A stretch of DNA of 64,000 nucleotides. Source: Protonemura montana. Lineage: Eukaryota > Arthropoda > Insecta > Plecoptera > Nemouridae. The notes under the pieces were generated by a model that saw only the letters and a program-made list of their open reading frames with translations, did no database searches and was not told the DNA's origin. Where the stretch lies: positions 8,897,860 through 8,961,859 of the forward strand of contig OX387604.1 in NCBI GenBank assembly GCA_947568835.1, given 5' to 3'. Positions within the stretch are counted from its first letter, which is position 1. Every line of letters begins with the position of its first letter. The position numbers and the translations under genes are program-made. Positions 1-25,716 of this stretch are shown here, piece after piece.

Positions 1-474
1 GCTTCTGACCCCAACCTGCCAGAAATGTCAGCAGAATTACATGTTTTGGAACAACGTACCGTCCCCTTGCCAGCTCTGCCTATCTCCAGCCCACTAGAGC
101 TTCCTGCAGAAACATGCAAGATTGAAACTGCAATCCTTGCCAGTCCAAATGAGTCTAACGACGTTCCCCGCGAAGACACGTTAGCGGCCACACCCAAGGC
201 AGAAGGGAAGGTTCCGTTGGTGACCGGAGACCCTCGGCTCGAGCCGGACTCCGTGCCGAGCGAGTCCCTGCCCCTGCAACCAGTGCCCCGAACTCCCACC
301 GTGATTGAGGCAACGCCCCCCACGTCACCCCCCATCGGGCAGGCGAGTGCGTTCCCGCTGGTGCCTTCCGCCCCTGCCCTCGTAGGAGCGGCACTCGCAA
401 AAGAGCTGGCAGAGACTGCCCCAGCGAGCCAGGTACAGAAAAAACACAGGTTTTGGCGATGCTGCATTGTGTGA
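1..474 (+). CDS. C-terminal exon of unidentified protein ending in a CaaX-like box (partial)
   Basis: The frame is open from base 1 and ends at the TGA of 472-474, so this is the 3' coding part of a gene that starts outside the window. The roughly 157 visible residues are low in complexity and rich in Pro, Ala, Glu, Ser and Thr, which suggests a disordered tail. The last residues are KKHRFWRCCIV: a basic/aromatic patch followed by C-C-I-V, which fits a CaaX prenylation box (Cys at -4), possibly with a second lipidated Cys. Tails of this type anchor proteins such as paralemmins and small GTPases to membranes, but I see no domain that identifies the family. A good donor (CAG|gtacag) lies inside the exon after base 432, so the CaaX end may be one of two alternative termini. 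Real coding is likely because composition is GC-rich against an AT-rich flank and the frame is long. Confidence 0.6.
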   Translation, partial: ASDPNLPEMSAELHVLEQRTVPLPALPISSPLELPAETCKIETAILASPNESNDVPREDTLAATPKAEGKVPLVTGDPRLEPDSVPSESLPLQPVPRTPTVIEATPPTSPPIGQASAFPLVPSAPALVGAALAKELAETAPASQVQKKHRFWRCCIV

Positions 475-1864
475 AAACGTGGCCGATCGTTTAGTTGTGT
501 TGATTAAGCTTCTGCTATTATATATTTCTCCATCTCTCTTTGCGATATAATTATAATGCAGTGTAACTGTAGATGGTTTTCTGAGTGTCTGCTTTTAGTT
601 AAAATTTTGTATTAACGACTTCACAAGTTCGGTCTTCTTACACGTTAAGAGGTAATGGAAAGATATTTTGGCTAATACCTAGTAATTCCTTGCTTAGCAA
701 CGAAAAAACAAACACTGGATATTTCTCCTTAAAAATTGTAAATTTGAATGCAAATGTTGTATAATTGTGATAACATGTTTAACATGTTTTTAGCATATTT
801 TCTCGATATTAATTTCTTGTCTCGAGCTGCAAGCTACCAAATCTACACTACTCCTCCATAACCCTAATGATCAAAAAGTGTCGTTTCAAGCGGCCATGCA
901 CTCTACATGTCCCATCCATTTTACATCTACATATCATTTACTTATTGACGATTTTTATTTTCAATTTATTCTATTATTTGCTTGACTTGATCTATTTTTT
1001 TCTTTCTAAGGAATGACCTTTGTACTTGCTTTGCATATCAGGAATGCTATGCTATTACTTTGGTTTTACTGTAATGTTTGACAAAAACACTGAATTTGGT
1101 AGCAATATCTTACATGATCTATGAAGTACCTAATATTAAATTTCTTCTGTAGAATTCTGAGCCAGAGAAGTTTGATCAATGAATACTGTTCTTGAAGGGT
1201 AACTTATTTTCATCATCCTCTTTGTTTTCTTCAGATTGTTATGTTTTGCTCTTTTGTAGAATTTCATCCAGGGCTTTATCAATACATTTAAAATAGTTTC
1301 AAGCCTTAAAGTTGTGTTCTTTAGTTTAGTTTTAAAGTCACATACTTCTATGTTCCAAGCGACATAGTTTAGGTATGTGTACTGTAGCTTTAAAGTGCAC
1401 GGAATTATGCTTCGTAGCACCATCTTTTAAAGCTTTTGTTATTACGACTAGTCTGTTTATTATTTTTCTCCTAGATATATACATTTAATACAAGGTAAAA
1501 ACGACAAACTTTTACTTCTTAACCGGATCTATGTAGAAATCTACCTTCTTACTTCTTAGCCCAATATGGTGAATACCAAGCCATTCCTGTAGCACTAGTA
1601 TGCCCTGTAGTTCCAGCAAATTGTTGAAACATTGGTGGTGGTGTTTTTATTTTATTGCCACTAAATGTGTGCTATTGCTGCGATGTAATCATATAACATG
1701 AAATCAATGCATGTATTGTTTGGAACTGGACAGTAGGTACTTGACTAAGTACTGCTTGTTCCAATGCTTTACGAAGGTGTTCCTAGTGCACACAGGTATA
1801 CACTTGGAACTTAATATGTAATTGGTGGTTTACGTTTCTAATTGTATGTTTGTTTTCTTGGTAG
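475..1864 (+). other. 3' UTR / intron of the left-edge gene, no gene seen
   Basis: AT-rich sequence after the stop codon at 474. It would be 3' UTR for the CaaX isoform and intron for the alternative isoform. I see no conserved reading frame, RNA gene or clear repeat. Confidence 0.4.
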
Positions 1865-2067
1865 AGTGATGCAGAGGCTGCTCCTATCCCTCCGAAACGA
1901 CGTGGTGGACCTAGCAAAGGAGGTAAGTCTGCCGTTCAGAAGGGGAAGAAATGAACGCTGTCGGCTGCATCTGGTTGTCAGCCAACCACCCCGTCCTCAC
2001 ATGTTGATTAAATTACAATTTTGCATCTGTTTTTGTCGTAGAATTTGTTGTAGACTTCATATCATAA
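1865..2067 (+). CDS. Possible alternative 3' exons of the left-edge gene
   Basis: A putative 58-nt exon, 1865-1922, sits between a pyrimidine-rich acceptor ending ttggtag and a perfect donor gtaagt. It reads in phase 0 as SDAEAAPIPPKRRGGPSKG, protein-like and basic. That phase fits the donor at 433 in the preceding exon, so splicing 432 to 1865 would replace the CaaX tail. From phase 1 a strong acceptor (tttttgtcgtag) at 2041 would join eight further codons and a stop at 2065-2067, giving an end reading EFVVDFIS. The first exon is moderately supported, the second weakly. What else it could be: a pseudo-exon, since short open stretches bounded by splice-like signals occur by chance. Confidence 0.3.
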
Positions 2068-2910
2068 TTCAAATGAGTCATTGTTGATGTGTCATGTTTT
2101 TGCTTTACTGATGATACATTGTGGCATTTTTTATGTTTAATTTTCTTTATAATTATTAGATTATATAATTGTTACAAATGTTAAGCAAATGTTTAATAGA
2201 AAAAATGTATCTTTTTTAAGAAAGCTACAGTGTGTTCATAATATTGTAATGTTAAAATATTTTTGTCGACATGCAAAGTTGCTGAGAAAGTATATGTACT
2301 CTTCTCATGTCGATGTGTCTTTCATGTTAACGGAAATAGATAGATTCAAATATATACTGAAGGAAAGTGTGGGAAATGGCTTTTGTTGCAAACTACAAAG
2401 AATGTAGAACTGGTTGAGCCAAATCAGAAATATTATCTTTAATCTAACTTGGAGTGGCTCCATTTAGGTTAGCGTGCATATTGTTAATTTCTCCATTATT
2501 TGTTTATCCTGCCATGTTGTGTCTCTAACTGCATTGTAGCAGGTACAGTGTGTATGTGCATATAGGTTGTATGTATGGGCACATAAGTATCCTGAAGCTG
2601 TGCAATATTTTGCAAACGCTGTGTTGCTATCGATTGGCATTTTCTTGGGGCAGCTTTGTAATTTTGTCTGAAATTTGCAGTCAATTAACATCCCTTTTTT
2701 CTTTTCTTTTCTTGCCAAATTAGTAATGATGAATTGACTAATTCAGTTTGAAATCAAATGTTACGGAGTTTTGAAATCTAGTCTTGTCACAGGTCTAATT
2801 GGCAAAATGCAATACAAAAATAACAATCGCCTGTAATTATTTCTACATTATAATAAACAGAAGTTCAATGCATTTCGAGAAAGCATTTTTCTCCCTCTTT
2901 CTATTACTAG

Positions 2911-3352
2911 TTATCCGATATTCCTTGATATGCCAGATCTGCCTGATTGGTCGTGACGAGTGAGAAGTTCAAGTAATCGCGCTAAGAAGTTTGCTGTTCG
3001 TGCTAGCCCTAAGATGCTGCTCTCGTGTGGGAGTGGAATCAACTTGCTGCGGACTATTTTATGAGCAGGTTGTTTGGCGGACGAATACTGTAAAGAGGTC
3101 AAATTCCTCAACCGTGGCAAGCTGTATAGCTGGCCGTAGCGGTGGTGACGGCGGAATGATCATCCGTAGGAATCGACTGCCTCGGCCAATCAGACAGGTC
3201 TGTCAGAACTCCCGAGTGCTCATAAGTACTTAGTCGCCAGCGAGAGTGTGCCCGGGTGGGACGTGTGCGTGTTTAGTGCCCATTTTTAGTTGTCATTTGT
3301 GTTTAAAGTTTCTTGGTTACGCCTGTAGTGGTAGTGTATATTAATTTTTAAA
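2911..3352 (+). promoter_or_regulatory. Probable Yorkie promoter and 5' UTR
   Basis: This stretch is richer in CpG than its flanks and carries a CCAAT box (ggccaatcag near 3184) about 170 bases before the Yorkie start codon. The sequence after about 3230 is probably 5' UTR leading to the ATG at 3353. No TATA box at a convincing position was seen. The transcription start site cannot be fixed from sequence alone. Confidence 0.35.
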
Positions 3353-15819
<12,467 letters not shown>

Positions 15820-18800
15820 AGCGTTGGCTGGCCAGCTCACGGCCCACCGATACAATTTGTCAGACTCCCTGGTAATCATTGCAGAAAGCATGCTGTAGAT
15901 GATAAAATATGTAATCAAACGAGTACTTGACATGAATCGGCAGTAGAGTTAAATAATAAGGAAGAAATTGCGACCGTCCACAAACAATAACAAATATTGA
16001 TAATTAGGAATAAGATTATTATTATATTTTTTTTTATTATTAATCATTATTACTATAAATAATTATTTTATTGTATATTATAAAATTTGTTATAGAAAGA
16101 AAGAAGGCTCTGTACTGGGTCATCAGTAATGGAATTGGCCAATTTGAAAAGAAAAGAAATACCTAGCTCAAGACAATGATATTTGTAAGAGGGCATCTGA
16201 ATACACCCAACATGGATCAACTGTTTTTAAACTTATGACCTCCGAATGTTGACAAAGTTGCTAGAACTTGAAATCGTTGTTTAAGTAATCTTTTTATCTG
16301 AAGATTTATATTTACTCATATCTTATATTGTGGCCACCCACGCGATAGCTTTATAAACGTGATAGAATTTTTTATAAGAATGGAAGCGACAAAATTGGCA
16401 CGTGTATAGATCTAGTAATTCACATATCACATTGTCTGCCTTAAATACTTATTCATTAATCGATATACTCTTAAACGCTCATACTGTTGGTTGTTGCGTA
16501 CGTGTTTTGTCGGCTGCCTACGAAGTGCAGTCGACTGCGTTTCAACGATATGGCCACGCAATAAGATATTGTGCGTTACTGTGTGCTCTGCTGTTCACTT
16601 TAGTTGAGTGTACTAATATCTATCCTAGTACTTTCAAAAGGTTCATTATTAAAATAATCTTCATTAGCAGCTGAACATAATTATAATTGGCAGCCTAAAA
16701 CAACTAAATGGATAAAAAACAACTCGTTGCAGCTCAAACCTTATAAACTTGACTATTTTTAATTTTAGCATATACAAGCAGCTTGTCCCTGATATGTATT
16801 TCAAAGATTTTTTGGGGTCTAGAGGTAAATGAAAATGATGAGCTAAGCGTGTTCAGAAGTCGAACGTTTAATGCACTGCTAGGCCCTGATGTCCCCTAAA
16901 TAAGAGGTTACCTTTTCGATGAAAAATGCACTCAGTACTCCTTGTTGATAGGGAGTAGTTCTGTTGATTGCACATATTTCATGAAAGAAGTCAGCGTAGA
17001 GCCGTCACTCCGTTTGCACTTGAGCATTGCCTCAACATACAGTGCCGTGCACTTTTTGCTTAAAATGATTGTGCCTTCCAATATTATCCAATATTAAACC
17101 AGTATTATTATTTTTTACAGACCGAACCTTTCTGGTTGTTTGGCAATAGGAATATAACAATCTTCAATAGAATTTCAAACACTCTTTTCAGGAAATGATT
17201 AAATATTTTTGCTCTGCAAACTGTACTCAACTTCTCTGTTGCCCGTTGTAATTCTTTCCTGAGTAACGATTCTCATCATTTACTTGTACTTCTGTGCCTT
17301 TGCTAATAATAGACGATTTCTTGATGTACTTGAGAGCAACAAAATTTTGTGGGAAGTCAAATTTGCAAATATCTGCATCCTTTGTGGGAAAACGGAAACG
17401 TTTCCTGTATTGAGCTTTGCTAGAAATTCTCAGAAACCTACTCGTCATGTAATAAAAATAGATAAAAATAAATAAAATAGATAGATAAATAAATTTCAAA
17501 ATACTAATTTCAAGGAATTGGAAACTAAAATGTGTCAGACAGTATCTTGAGAGTGCCTTTTAAGAGAGCTGCCTTGTCTTGCAAACACTAGAACCCCAGG
17601 CCAATCTTCTATCAGAGTTCTAGTGTGTTCAATTGCTCGTTTCTGAATGGGACTTAACTAACAAGCAAGGCCTAAAAGTAAATCATTAAGGTGTTTGCAA
17701 TTTTGGTAATTCAAAAAAAATTGTTGGATGTGTTATCTTAAAAGATTATTAGCTATTAATATTGTTAATTACTATTTATGTATTTCAGTCCAGTAGTGTG
17801 CTCAAGAAACAATGTTTTGCTATATGTTTTGTTATGGAACCATCCAGTAAAGGTGCCTTAAACATAATAACTAATGCATACGTTATAATTAAGTTGCTCA
17901 CGAAAACAAGGCTAGATCTTAACAACTACAATATTTAAACAGTGCCTTTGCCATAAGCAATATGCATGTTTACCTATTTTCTACTAAGAGTAATGTTTTG
18001 GTATAGTAGTTATGAATTATGATAGACCAATATGCAGCTCTGGTCCTAGCTATATAGCAATAATTTAAATGTGTCTTTATTTGTGATGAGGTAATAATGT
18101 AAGCATTGCAACCAACTTAGGACTATTGCATACATTTTTACAAATTATGCAGTGTATTTACATATCTACAAATTTAATAAGCTTTTTTCAATGTTTTCAG
18201 AGAAAATAACTGAGTGATCATTAAAGATGCGTGCATTTCGTTTACCTATATATGTATTATTGTATTTAAAGTTTAAACTATCAGAATTACAATTTTAGTT
18301 TCGTAACTTGGGTGTTGGGCAGTTAGTTGGTTCGACCTGCGTACATTGATTGCAAACGTTGGCTATAAACAGATACAATACACTGTTTCTTGCATCCAGT
18401 GCCATTAAATGTAAAGCAAGCTAGCCTTAAAAAATAAAATAAAAATTTATACTGTTGCGATTGCGATTGCTGTCATTATATTATCATATATTGATAATAA
18501 TGCTCAGGCTAGGCTCGTAAAGAATTGTGTTTCAAAACCTAATTTTGGATTAGCTTATTTTTAAGCAATATCTACAAGGCTTGAAGGATGAGAGGTTTAT
18601 AATAAATGCCATTATATTATATCTTCATTGCTATTTAGTACAGCACTTTCTGTTGTTTGTATATATTTATATTATATTAACATTTAATTAATATAAATAC
18701 ATTTATATACACATGTATTTATTTTATAATTGGCATTTGCAGATATTTGTGAAATATGGTATTATTAATAATATACCTACTCAAATGAGAAATTGTGTAC

Positions 18801-21800
18801 ATCTTGCAAACCGTTCTCCTACCTTAATTTTTATTTTTTATCGGTAAACCATTGACTTATTGTGCTTGTTGCCACTGACTAATTATTTAAATAATCCTTT
18901 AGTACCGATTTCACTTTCCACCTGTGCAAGTCTCACCAGCTCCAGGGTTCAAAGCATTGAGTGTATCAGGGCAGTTGAATAGCGGAATGGCATCAAGGAA
19001 CACAAGACAACGAGAGTATTGTCACAGCAATCGGTGGTTTCCCTACCATCTGACATTCCAAACAGGATAGCGTGTGACCAATTTCACCAAAATCTTTTAA
19101 AATACTCTTAAATAACATTAAGGGGTGATTTTAACTGGTGCGGTATTGTTATATGAAACACTGATATCTTGAAGTAGTGCCAGCAATGTGTTTGCTTCGA
19201 AGCAGAATATTTGGTGATAAAAACAAAATGTCAACTTTGACTTTTGGATCATGGTTTAAAAGTTCCTTCAGGTTCAAATATATGGAGATTAGGGCAGAGA
19301 AAAAATAGTGACTGATTTCATGTGACAGCTGACAGACCTTCCTAAATTATCACAAAATTAAAATATTTATCTTGTAAACATCTTTTTTACTTTTTCATAT
19401 TCGTTTAAATATTTCTAAATTCTGGTTAGTGGGAAAATGTTTTCCCACTATTAAAATTGCTGTGCAACTTTTTGGGATATATTTTTTCGAGTATGGGAGA
19501 GATTTATATCCGATTTAACATAAATGTAACAGTTTTTCTCAATATTATTGAAAAAATTATATTCACAAAAAAAAATTAACCCTGAAAGGGCTAAGAAGAT
19601 TGAAAAGGAATTGACAAAATTGGAAGTGGGATCACTAGTTCTTGTGACATCGCTACAGTTAAGCAACACTTCTTTGCCATGGTTTGGATGGGTAATCGTA
19701 CTGCAAGCTATGGGCTCAGCTCAAAAATCTCTGGAGATCAACGAGTTGGTTGACATCTGAGCTGGCATGTGTAAGCAATGGGGAGAAAGGGGCGATGCTT
19801 CTTAGCAACATTTATGTAATGTTTTGTGTACTCCTGATTGATCCAAAACGCAGCTGTTTACTATCGTTGTGAACACCTAAATTCTCAAATATTCATAATA
19901 TTCAGAAATCAACCCCCGGTCTCCACCTTAGCAGCTTGCGTTGCGAGTGTTGCTCCAAACATTCTATGCTCCAACCAAGTGACCTAAATGCGCACAATTG
20001 GTATATTTGGTGAGTGTTACCGTGGTGTTACAGATCTCCAAGGATCTGACAAAGACATAGCAAAGAGGCCTCGACTTCAAACAGCGGCTCGCTCTGCCTG
20101 AAGACATCAGAATAAAGTCGCATTAAAATAATTGACAACGAAATGAAAACTTTTCACACATTAACACATTCTCCAGGCAGGTTTTTGTGCTAACCAGCGT
20201 GAACAAATTACGACATTCACTTTATCTACCAGCGGTTGATTGGTCAGCTGTTTTCTAGTGTTGACACTGAGTCACACTTTGTACTCCGGGTATAAGTTAG
20301 CGAGGGAACTTTTGGCAAGGCTAATGAGCACACTTGTGTAGAACTTGTTTTTGCTGAACAGACACTCTGGACAACTTAATTGCCATAGTGTAAAACCTGC
20401 AAAAAGTGCAGAGCCGGGAAACAAAACTATTTGTCAGGGAATTGAACACCAAATCCTTGAAAGATTAAAACGTTTTCTTCATATAGTTTCACCACCAAAA
20501 AAACTTGCACGGATATTCTATCACTGTGGGGTCCACAAAATAAATCCGTGCAAGAAGGCTAGAAATCTGTCTGTGTGGGATTCGTTCGCGATGTCTGTGT
20601 GGGGTTCCTTCGCGATATATGATTTAAGATTTTGGCTGACAAGATTGTACAGCAATAATAATTATTTATTTATTTAGCGCATGCACTACTACAGCGATGT
20701 ATGGCAGTGTAAGTGAGACAGACTAAATAACTGAAAATCCATTCCGTTGGATTGGTTCTAGTTATTTTAGCTTAGTAGCAAGAGAGGGCAGACTTCCAAG
20801 ACAGCATAGCAATAACATAACATATCAAGCTAGATAATGGCTAAATATATCCAATGCGCATGCAGGCTTGTGCTACCTTACACCCATCTACGTTGTAGGA
20901 GCGATGTCTCGATGCTGCAGGTAGGAGATCAGATTCTGTTCTTTTGCGTCCAGCGACAAGTAATCGGATTGCAGACAACGTTTCATTCAACCAACGCTGG
21001 GTGGAAACCTGCATGGAATGAAGTATACAGAGTAGTGGACACATTCTAATCGCTGTGTGGTCTGCAAGCAACAACATTTTTGAATAGAAATGAGCGCAAG
21101 TATTTGATGTGGAAACCACTAAAGCTGGAGACTGGGGTCCGATTCCACAAATGTTGTTAACAGTATATTAAATTCCCATTTGTGAGCATTTATAATTGAA
21201 ATGTTGACTTACAAACAATGTGTTGGTTTAGAGCAGATTGTGTGACATCCATGAGGCTTGAAAGCAGAGAGGTAAAAGGCTTGCGCTTGCGTTTAGTTTT
21301 TTGTCTCGAGAGATTCTAGTCTGATAAGTGTTTTTTTTCTGGCTCCGCTTGGTCTTTGGCACTTCTTTCCTAGATCTGACTGAAAACCGCAGACTGCAGA
21401 CCAAACAAGAAAGACTTCAGTTGTAATTCAGTTGCAGCTCCCTTGTGGAATCAACAGAAAAACCAAAAACCCTCAAACACCATCTATCTTTCATAGATAA
21501 AAACGGGATTCAAGGAAAAGTGATAGATGATTCTGTGCATGTGGCTGTTGAATTAGCATCCTCGGGTGCTAAGTCGCCTTGAGGTCGCAGTGGGTCGCCT
21601 TGGCCTCTCCCCTCAAGTGGGGAGACTCTGGAGTCTATGTGCCCAGAAAGCTCAGATGGTAAAGCTTAGATTCGTATACCGGTTCGGTCGCACATTCCGT
21701 TCCCATCCTTCGCTTGCTGGATTCAGCTCCCTTGTGGAATCCCCAGAAAAACCAAAAACCCTGTTTATATATGTATTGATTTTTTATGTGTAAAAGGTTA

Positions 21801-22507
21801 AACCAGTTTGGATAAAAATTTCAGGACACCTATAAAATCTTTAAACTAATACATGCTCCGATTTTGACAGAATCGGCTTCATGGTTTTGCTTTGAATCAA
21901 GATTTACGAATATTTTCACTAACATTTTTATCGAATATCTAGACACAGTGTTGGGTTTAAATTTGCAAATATGATTTTCATGGCGCAATTTTGTGTTATT
22001 CATCGAACACAAGAAATTCTACAAAATGTTTCCAACTATATTTTTCGAGCATATAATTAAAAGTATAATGGAGAGGATTACATCATGTGCATTCCGCTAT
22101 TTTGGCATGTGTCGGTTTTTTGGAGTACTATACAACTAAAACATTCCATTTCATTTGGTCAGCTCAGCTATCACTACTGAATTTTTGCGAAGGTCATTAA
22201 AATGTTTTTTGGGGTTCAAGTTGGTAGGTATTGGTAGAAGGTCATGTGTTTGCATGAGAATTAAATCAGTTTGAAAACAGCAACTGTGTAAGTCAGTGTG
22301 TTTCCTTAACGTCCTTTGCTGGCAGATATTTGACTAGAGTCTGCAAGGGGAAACGTTCGAGACAACTTTAAGAGAGAAGACATTATCTCCTACTTTTTTG
22401 GGCGAGCCTAATTCCTTTCATTTATTTTAGACCTATTGATAGTTGCAACTTAAAAAAGCTGGCAAATTTACATGTATTTGCTTAGCGAGGAATTGCACGG
22501 AAACTTG
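15820..22507. other. Yorkie 3' UTR and intergenic AT-rich region
   Basis: The first part is Yorkie 3' UTR of unknown length; several AATAAA words occur (for example near 17469 and 18427), so the polyadenylation site is not fixed. The remainder is AT-rich with no coding frame I can support. The frame at 20345-20677 is the longest here (110 codons) but shows no recognisable domain. Confidence 0.5.
21435..21762 (+). repeat. Direct repeat pair flanking a tRNA-like head
   Basis: A 39-base segment at 21435-21473 recurs at 21724-21762 with two mismatches (cagctcccttgtggaatc at its start, agaaaaaccaaaaaccct at its end). Between them, at 21649-21690, is a tRNA-like promoter: an A-box-like agctcagatggtaaagc and a degraded B box ggttcggtcgc. 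The simplest reading is two copies of a tRNA-derived SINE 3' end, one inserted next to the other. Long terminal repeats of a tiny element are less likely. Confidence 0.4.
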
Positions 22508-22830
22508 ACCACCAAACGGGTTGGCGTGTAGGAAACACCGGTTCTCGTAAGATCACAGAAGTTAAGCAGCACTGCGCTGGGTCAGGTATTTAATGGGTGA
22601 CCATCATATGTACAAGACTAATTCTGTTTGGGTGAAAGGTTGGAGAGTTGAAAGTTAGTTCTGTAACTTCACTCGCCTCGCTTATCAACCTTTCAACAGC
22701 GTGGATTTTTGGAGGAATCCTGTTGTTTGAGTTGTACCGTCCTTCGAAAGGGGCATTAAGCTGGTGATACCCTACGTGCTTTTTGATGAGCATCATACAG
22801 AGTCACCCAGGCTGGTGGGTCACAAGTGTG
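22508..22830 (+). mobile_element. 5S-rRNA-derived SINE, copy A (3'-truncated)
   Basis: The head carries 5S rRNA-like internal-promoter sequence (ggttctcgtaagatcacag, agttaagcagcactg, aatgggtgacca), as in the SINE3 class, followed by a family-specific body that aligns by eye with the copies at 25.7 kb and 56.3 kb (cctcgcttatcaacc, gttgtaccgtccttcg). The tail seen in the other copies is absent, so this copy is truncated at its 3' end. Confidence 0.8.
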
Positions 22831-25716
22831 AAAGCAGTTTTTTATTCAAATTTACAAGGGTACATACAGAAGACATAAGTCTTCATGTCTCAGGTAATCT
22901 CAGGTAATCAAGAAATCACGTCGATGTTGGGTAATGAATTTCGTTTAATCCCTCCAAAAAACCCATCCCAAATTTTCCTTTTACCGCAAGGTATCTCTGT
23001 ATGTTCTCATCATTTTACACGATTTTTGTAATTGGCCCGATTTTATTTTGGCAGCTATAACCTGTTTAGTAGCGTAAACTTTGTTGATTTTTGATTTTTG
23101 ATTTTTTTAAATAACAGTTTTTTTATTTAATATGTTCATTCTTTGGATATCTATGATTTCTGTTCATGGTTTTTGTGAAATTTAATTTTTTGCTTGCTGT
23201 CAACTTTATTTTGTGGCTATTTTTAAGTTGATATAATTTTTACCTTTTCTTGTAGTTTGAATTTCTGTTTTTGGTGGTAGGTCACATGCTCCATTGCTGG
23301 GTTTTTGATAGGTTTAGGCAAAAATACTATTATGGTTTAGGTTTTATGTTTAGACTTAACATTCCTTTCTCCAAGGTTTAGGGGTGGATGGAACACATGA
23401 TAGTAGCCTCTTTCAGAGAACTTAGACGTCCTCCATTTTCAATTTGAACATGCCGCTGATTGGGGTCCGGCGTTGTCGTTATTTTTAGTCGCATTTTACA
23501 GTGACAATAGATGACACTAGTATCGCTTGATGTCAGCCGCGACATATTGCTATATCTTTGCTCTATATGGTGTTTGGTATACCGAGCCTGCCGAGCGCCA
23601 TACCAAGCGCAAATGCAATTTTACGATTTTATTTTTTTAAATAGGGTTAAACAATGGTGAGTTGCACCAAAGAACGTACCACAATATATTAACATATAAA
23701 CCAGATCGTAGGTTCGCATAACAAATCTTTTGGAATGCCAGTAGATCGGACCAGAGGTAGACTGGCCTGGTGCCGGTACGGAATCCCGTACCGCATGTTA
23801 GCAGGTTTCATCTATAGTCCAGCAATGTGTAAACACTAAACAATAAGAAACGGAATATAAAATGATAGAGTAACATAATCCACGATCATAGGAAATTGAG
23901 CCAGAGATATTTACCGACAGGGGATTCTGCATTAATTTGGCCTCGCAGGAGCCCCAATTTTTTTTCGCAAGGGCCTCAGATCAAAATTCGTTAACTTGTA
24001 CATGTGAGCAATCACAGCTGCTGCAATGCTGTTAAAATGTTTGCTTAAAACGCGTAGAATTACTCGAAAATAGCACATTGATTCACAGGTTTCTTTTGGG
24101 TTGTGGTGTCCCTTCCTCCCAATCGTTTTTATGGTGCTATCAAGGGCCCCCCTCTTCACAACACACTTTGTTTTCGTTGTGGATACCGATTACCGGTCAC
24201 AATCGCCTTGCTAAATTTCTTCGCTTTTTGGTAAAAATTATCCCTCTGTACTATTTACTAATAGTCGCCCGATGCAACTTACACTGACAAGGTCACCGAC
24301 TACGCTGTGTGTAAAGTATTATAATTTTAGTTGTTTGAACACCCTCTGTATTTGAAATTTGGCGCCTTACTCGCTATAAGTCACTTTCTTGTGGAAACTC
24401 TGCGAATTCCATGGTGGGCAAGATGATAAATTTGTAAATAAATTATGGTAGCTGCTGTTTAAGATTGCCGTCAGGCATTTCAGGAATTTAGATAAAATTC
24501 TTTATTGACACCCTATCGAATCGCTGCATAAACGCCACTTTGGATAAAGCTCCCAAGTAATGTGCAAATTAAAACCATTTCCAGTCGTTTTCAACCAATT
24601 TTCGCTATTTGAATAGGTATAGATATTTTAAGTATTTTTAAACGTATGGCGCGAACTGGAGGCTGCCATTGTTCAAGTTCAAGTTCATTGTTTAAGTTCA
24701 AGTATCTTGTTGTGTCGCGACGCTAGTCTCGCTCTAACTGCACAAGATTACCCGCGGTTACGATTCTTGCAATTCAGAAATCGAAACCCCGCGTTGTATA
24801 ATTACAAATGACTTCTTCTGATTTTCATATTTACACCGTAGCAATATTATGGACCCTCAATCGATTTTTGCAATCACCAGATATTCAGTATCATAGTTTG
24901 AATTTTGACAACAGGTAGAGAACACACTCATTTTTTTGGGATGAGAATTAGTGTAAGAAAAGAAAACACAGCTCATGATGCACGAAAGTTGTGTAGGCAT
25001 TACATGATTTAGAAAACGGTTCATTAAAAATGTTACAGTCCCGATTAGGTATCATAAAATACAGTGTAGGGAAGAAAGATAGGTATCGAGCTCGCCATGT
25101 GCTTGCCCAAATAACAAGCCAGTTGCGTAATCTGTGGGGTATAGTCTTAAAAATGTATCAAAGTTATTAAGCGTGTCAATTTATGTCGCGATGGCAGCAA
25201 ATCTGCGTTGTCCTCGTGAAACCAGCGTTGCTGTTTTGGCCAACGAAATCTTTCCCGCTGCACCAAAATTGGTTCAAAATTATCTTATTTCCCGTTCTTG
25301 TTCGTGCCGACTTGCCTGCGCAAATTACCCGTCAAAAAGGTCGGGAGTTTGGTCGATCGACCTTGATTAGGAGCTGTTTTCTGCTCCACAACCTGTGCGT
25401 TTGTGCGCTCACAACTCGCCGAGCGCGCGGACATAAATTTAAACAGAGCGCACAGAAGTTTGTTAGGGCGTTAGGATTGGTTAGGATGAGTTCCTAACAT
25501 CGAGTTGCACCGGCAACACCGGCTAAGTAGTGAAATTACGACTACTGACATCGCATTTCTTGTGCATGCCGAGTGCCGACTCATATAGTACATTTCAATG
25601 ATGAATTCAATGGCAGGATTTTATATTTCCTTGTGGAAATATATATATTTACACGATATATATTTGACGATTCGTACAAAATAAAATTTTTAAATACAAT
25701 CCTTTGAGCAAAAACA
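22831..25716. other. Intergenic AT-rich region, little seen
   Basis: No coding frame I can support. The section near 25130-25500 is CpG-richer than its surroundings and contains two overlapping open frames of 78 and 104 codons without recognisable domains; it could be a promoter or untranslated exon rather than a gene. Confidence 0.4.

Noticed and set aside
155..400. Antisense open frame across the left-edge exon
   Set aside because: Shadow of the GC-rich coding exon on the other strand.
20345..20677. 110-codon plus-strand open frame in the intergenic region
   Set aside because: No recognisable domain and no splice context; it may be a chance frame.
25134..25497. Two overlapping open frames of 78 and 104 codons
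   Set aside because: They sit in a CpG-richer patch where stops are rarer; neither resembles a known protein. Treated as possible promoter sequence instead.
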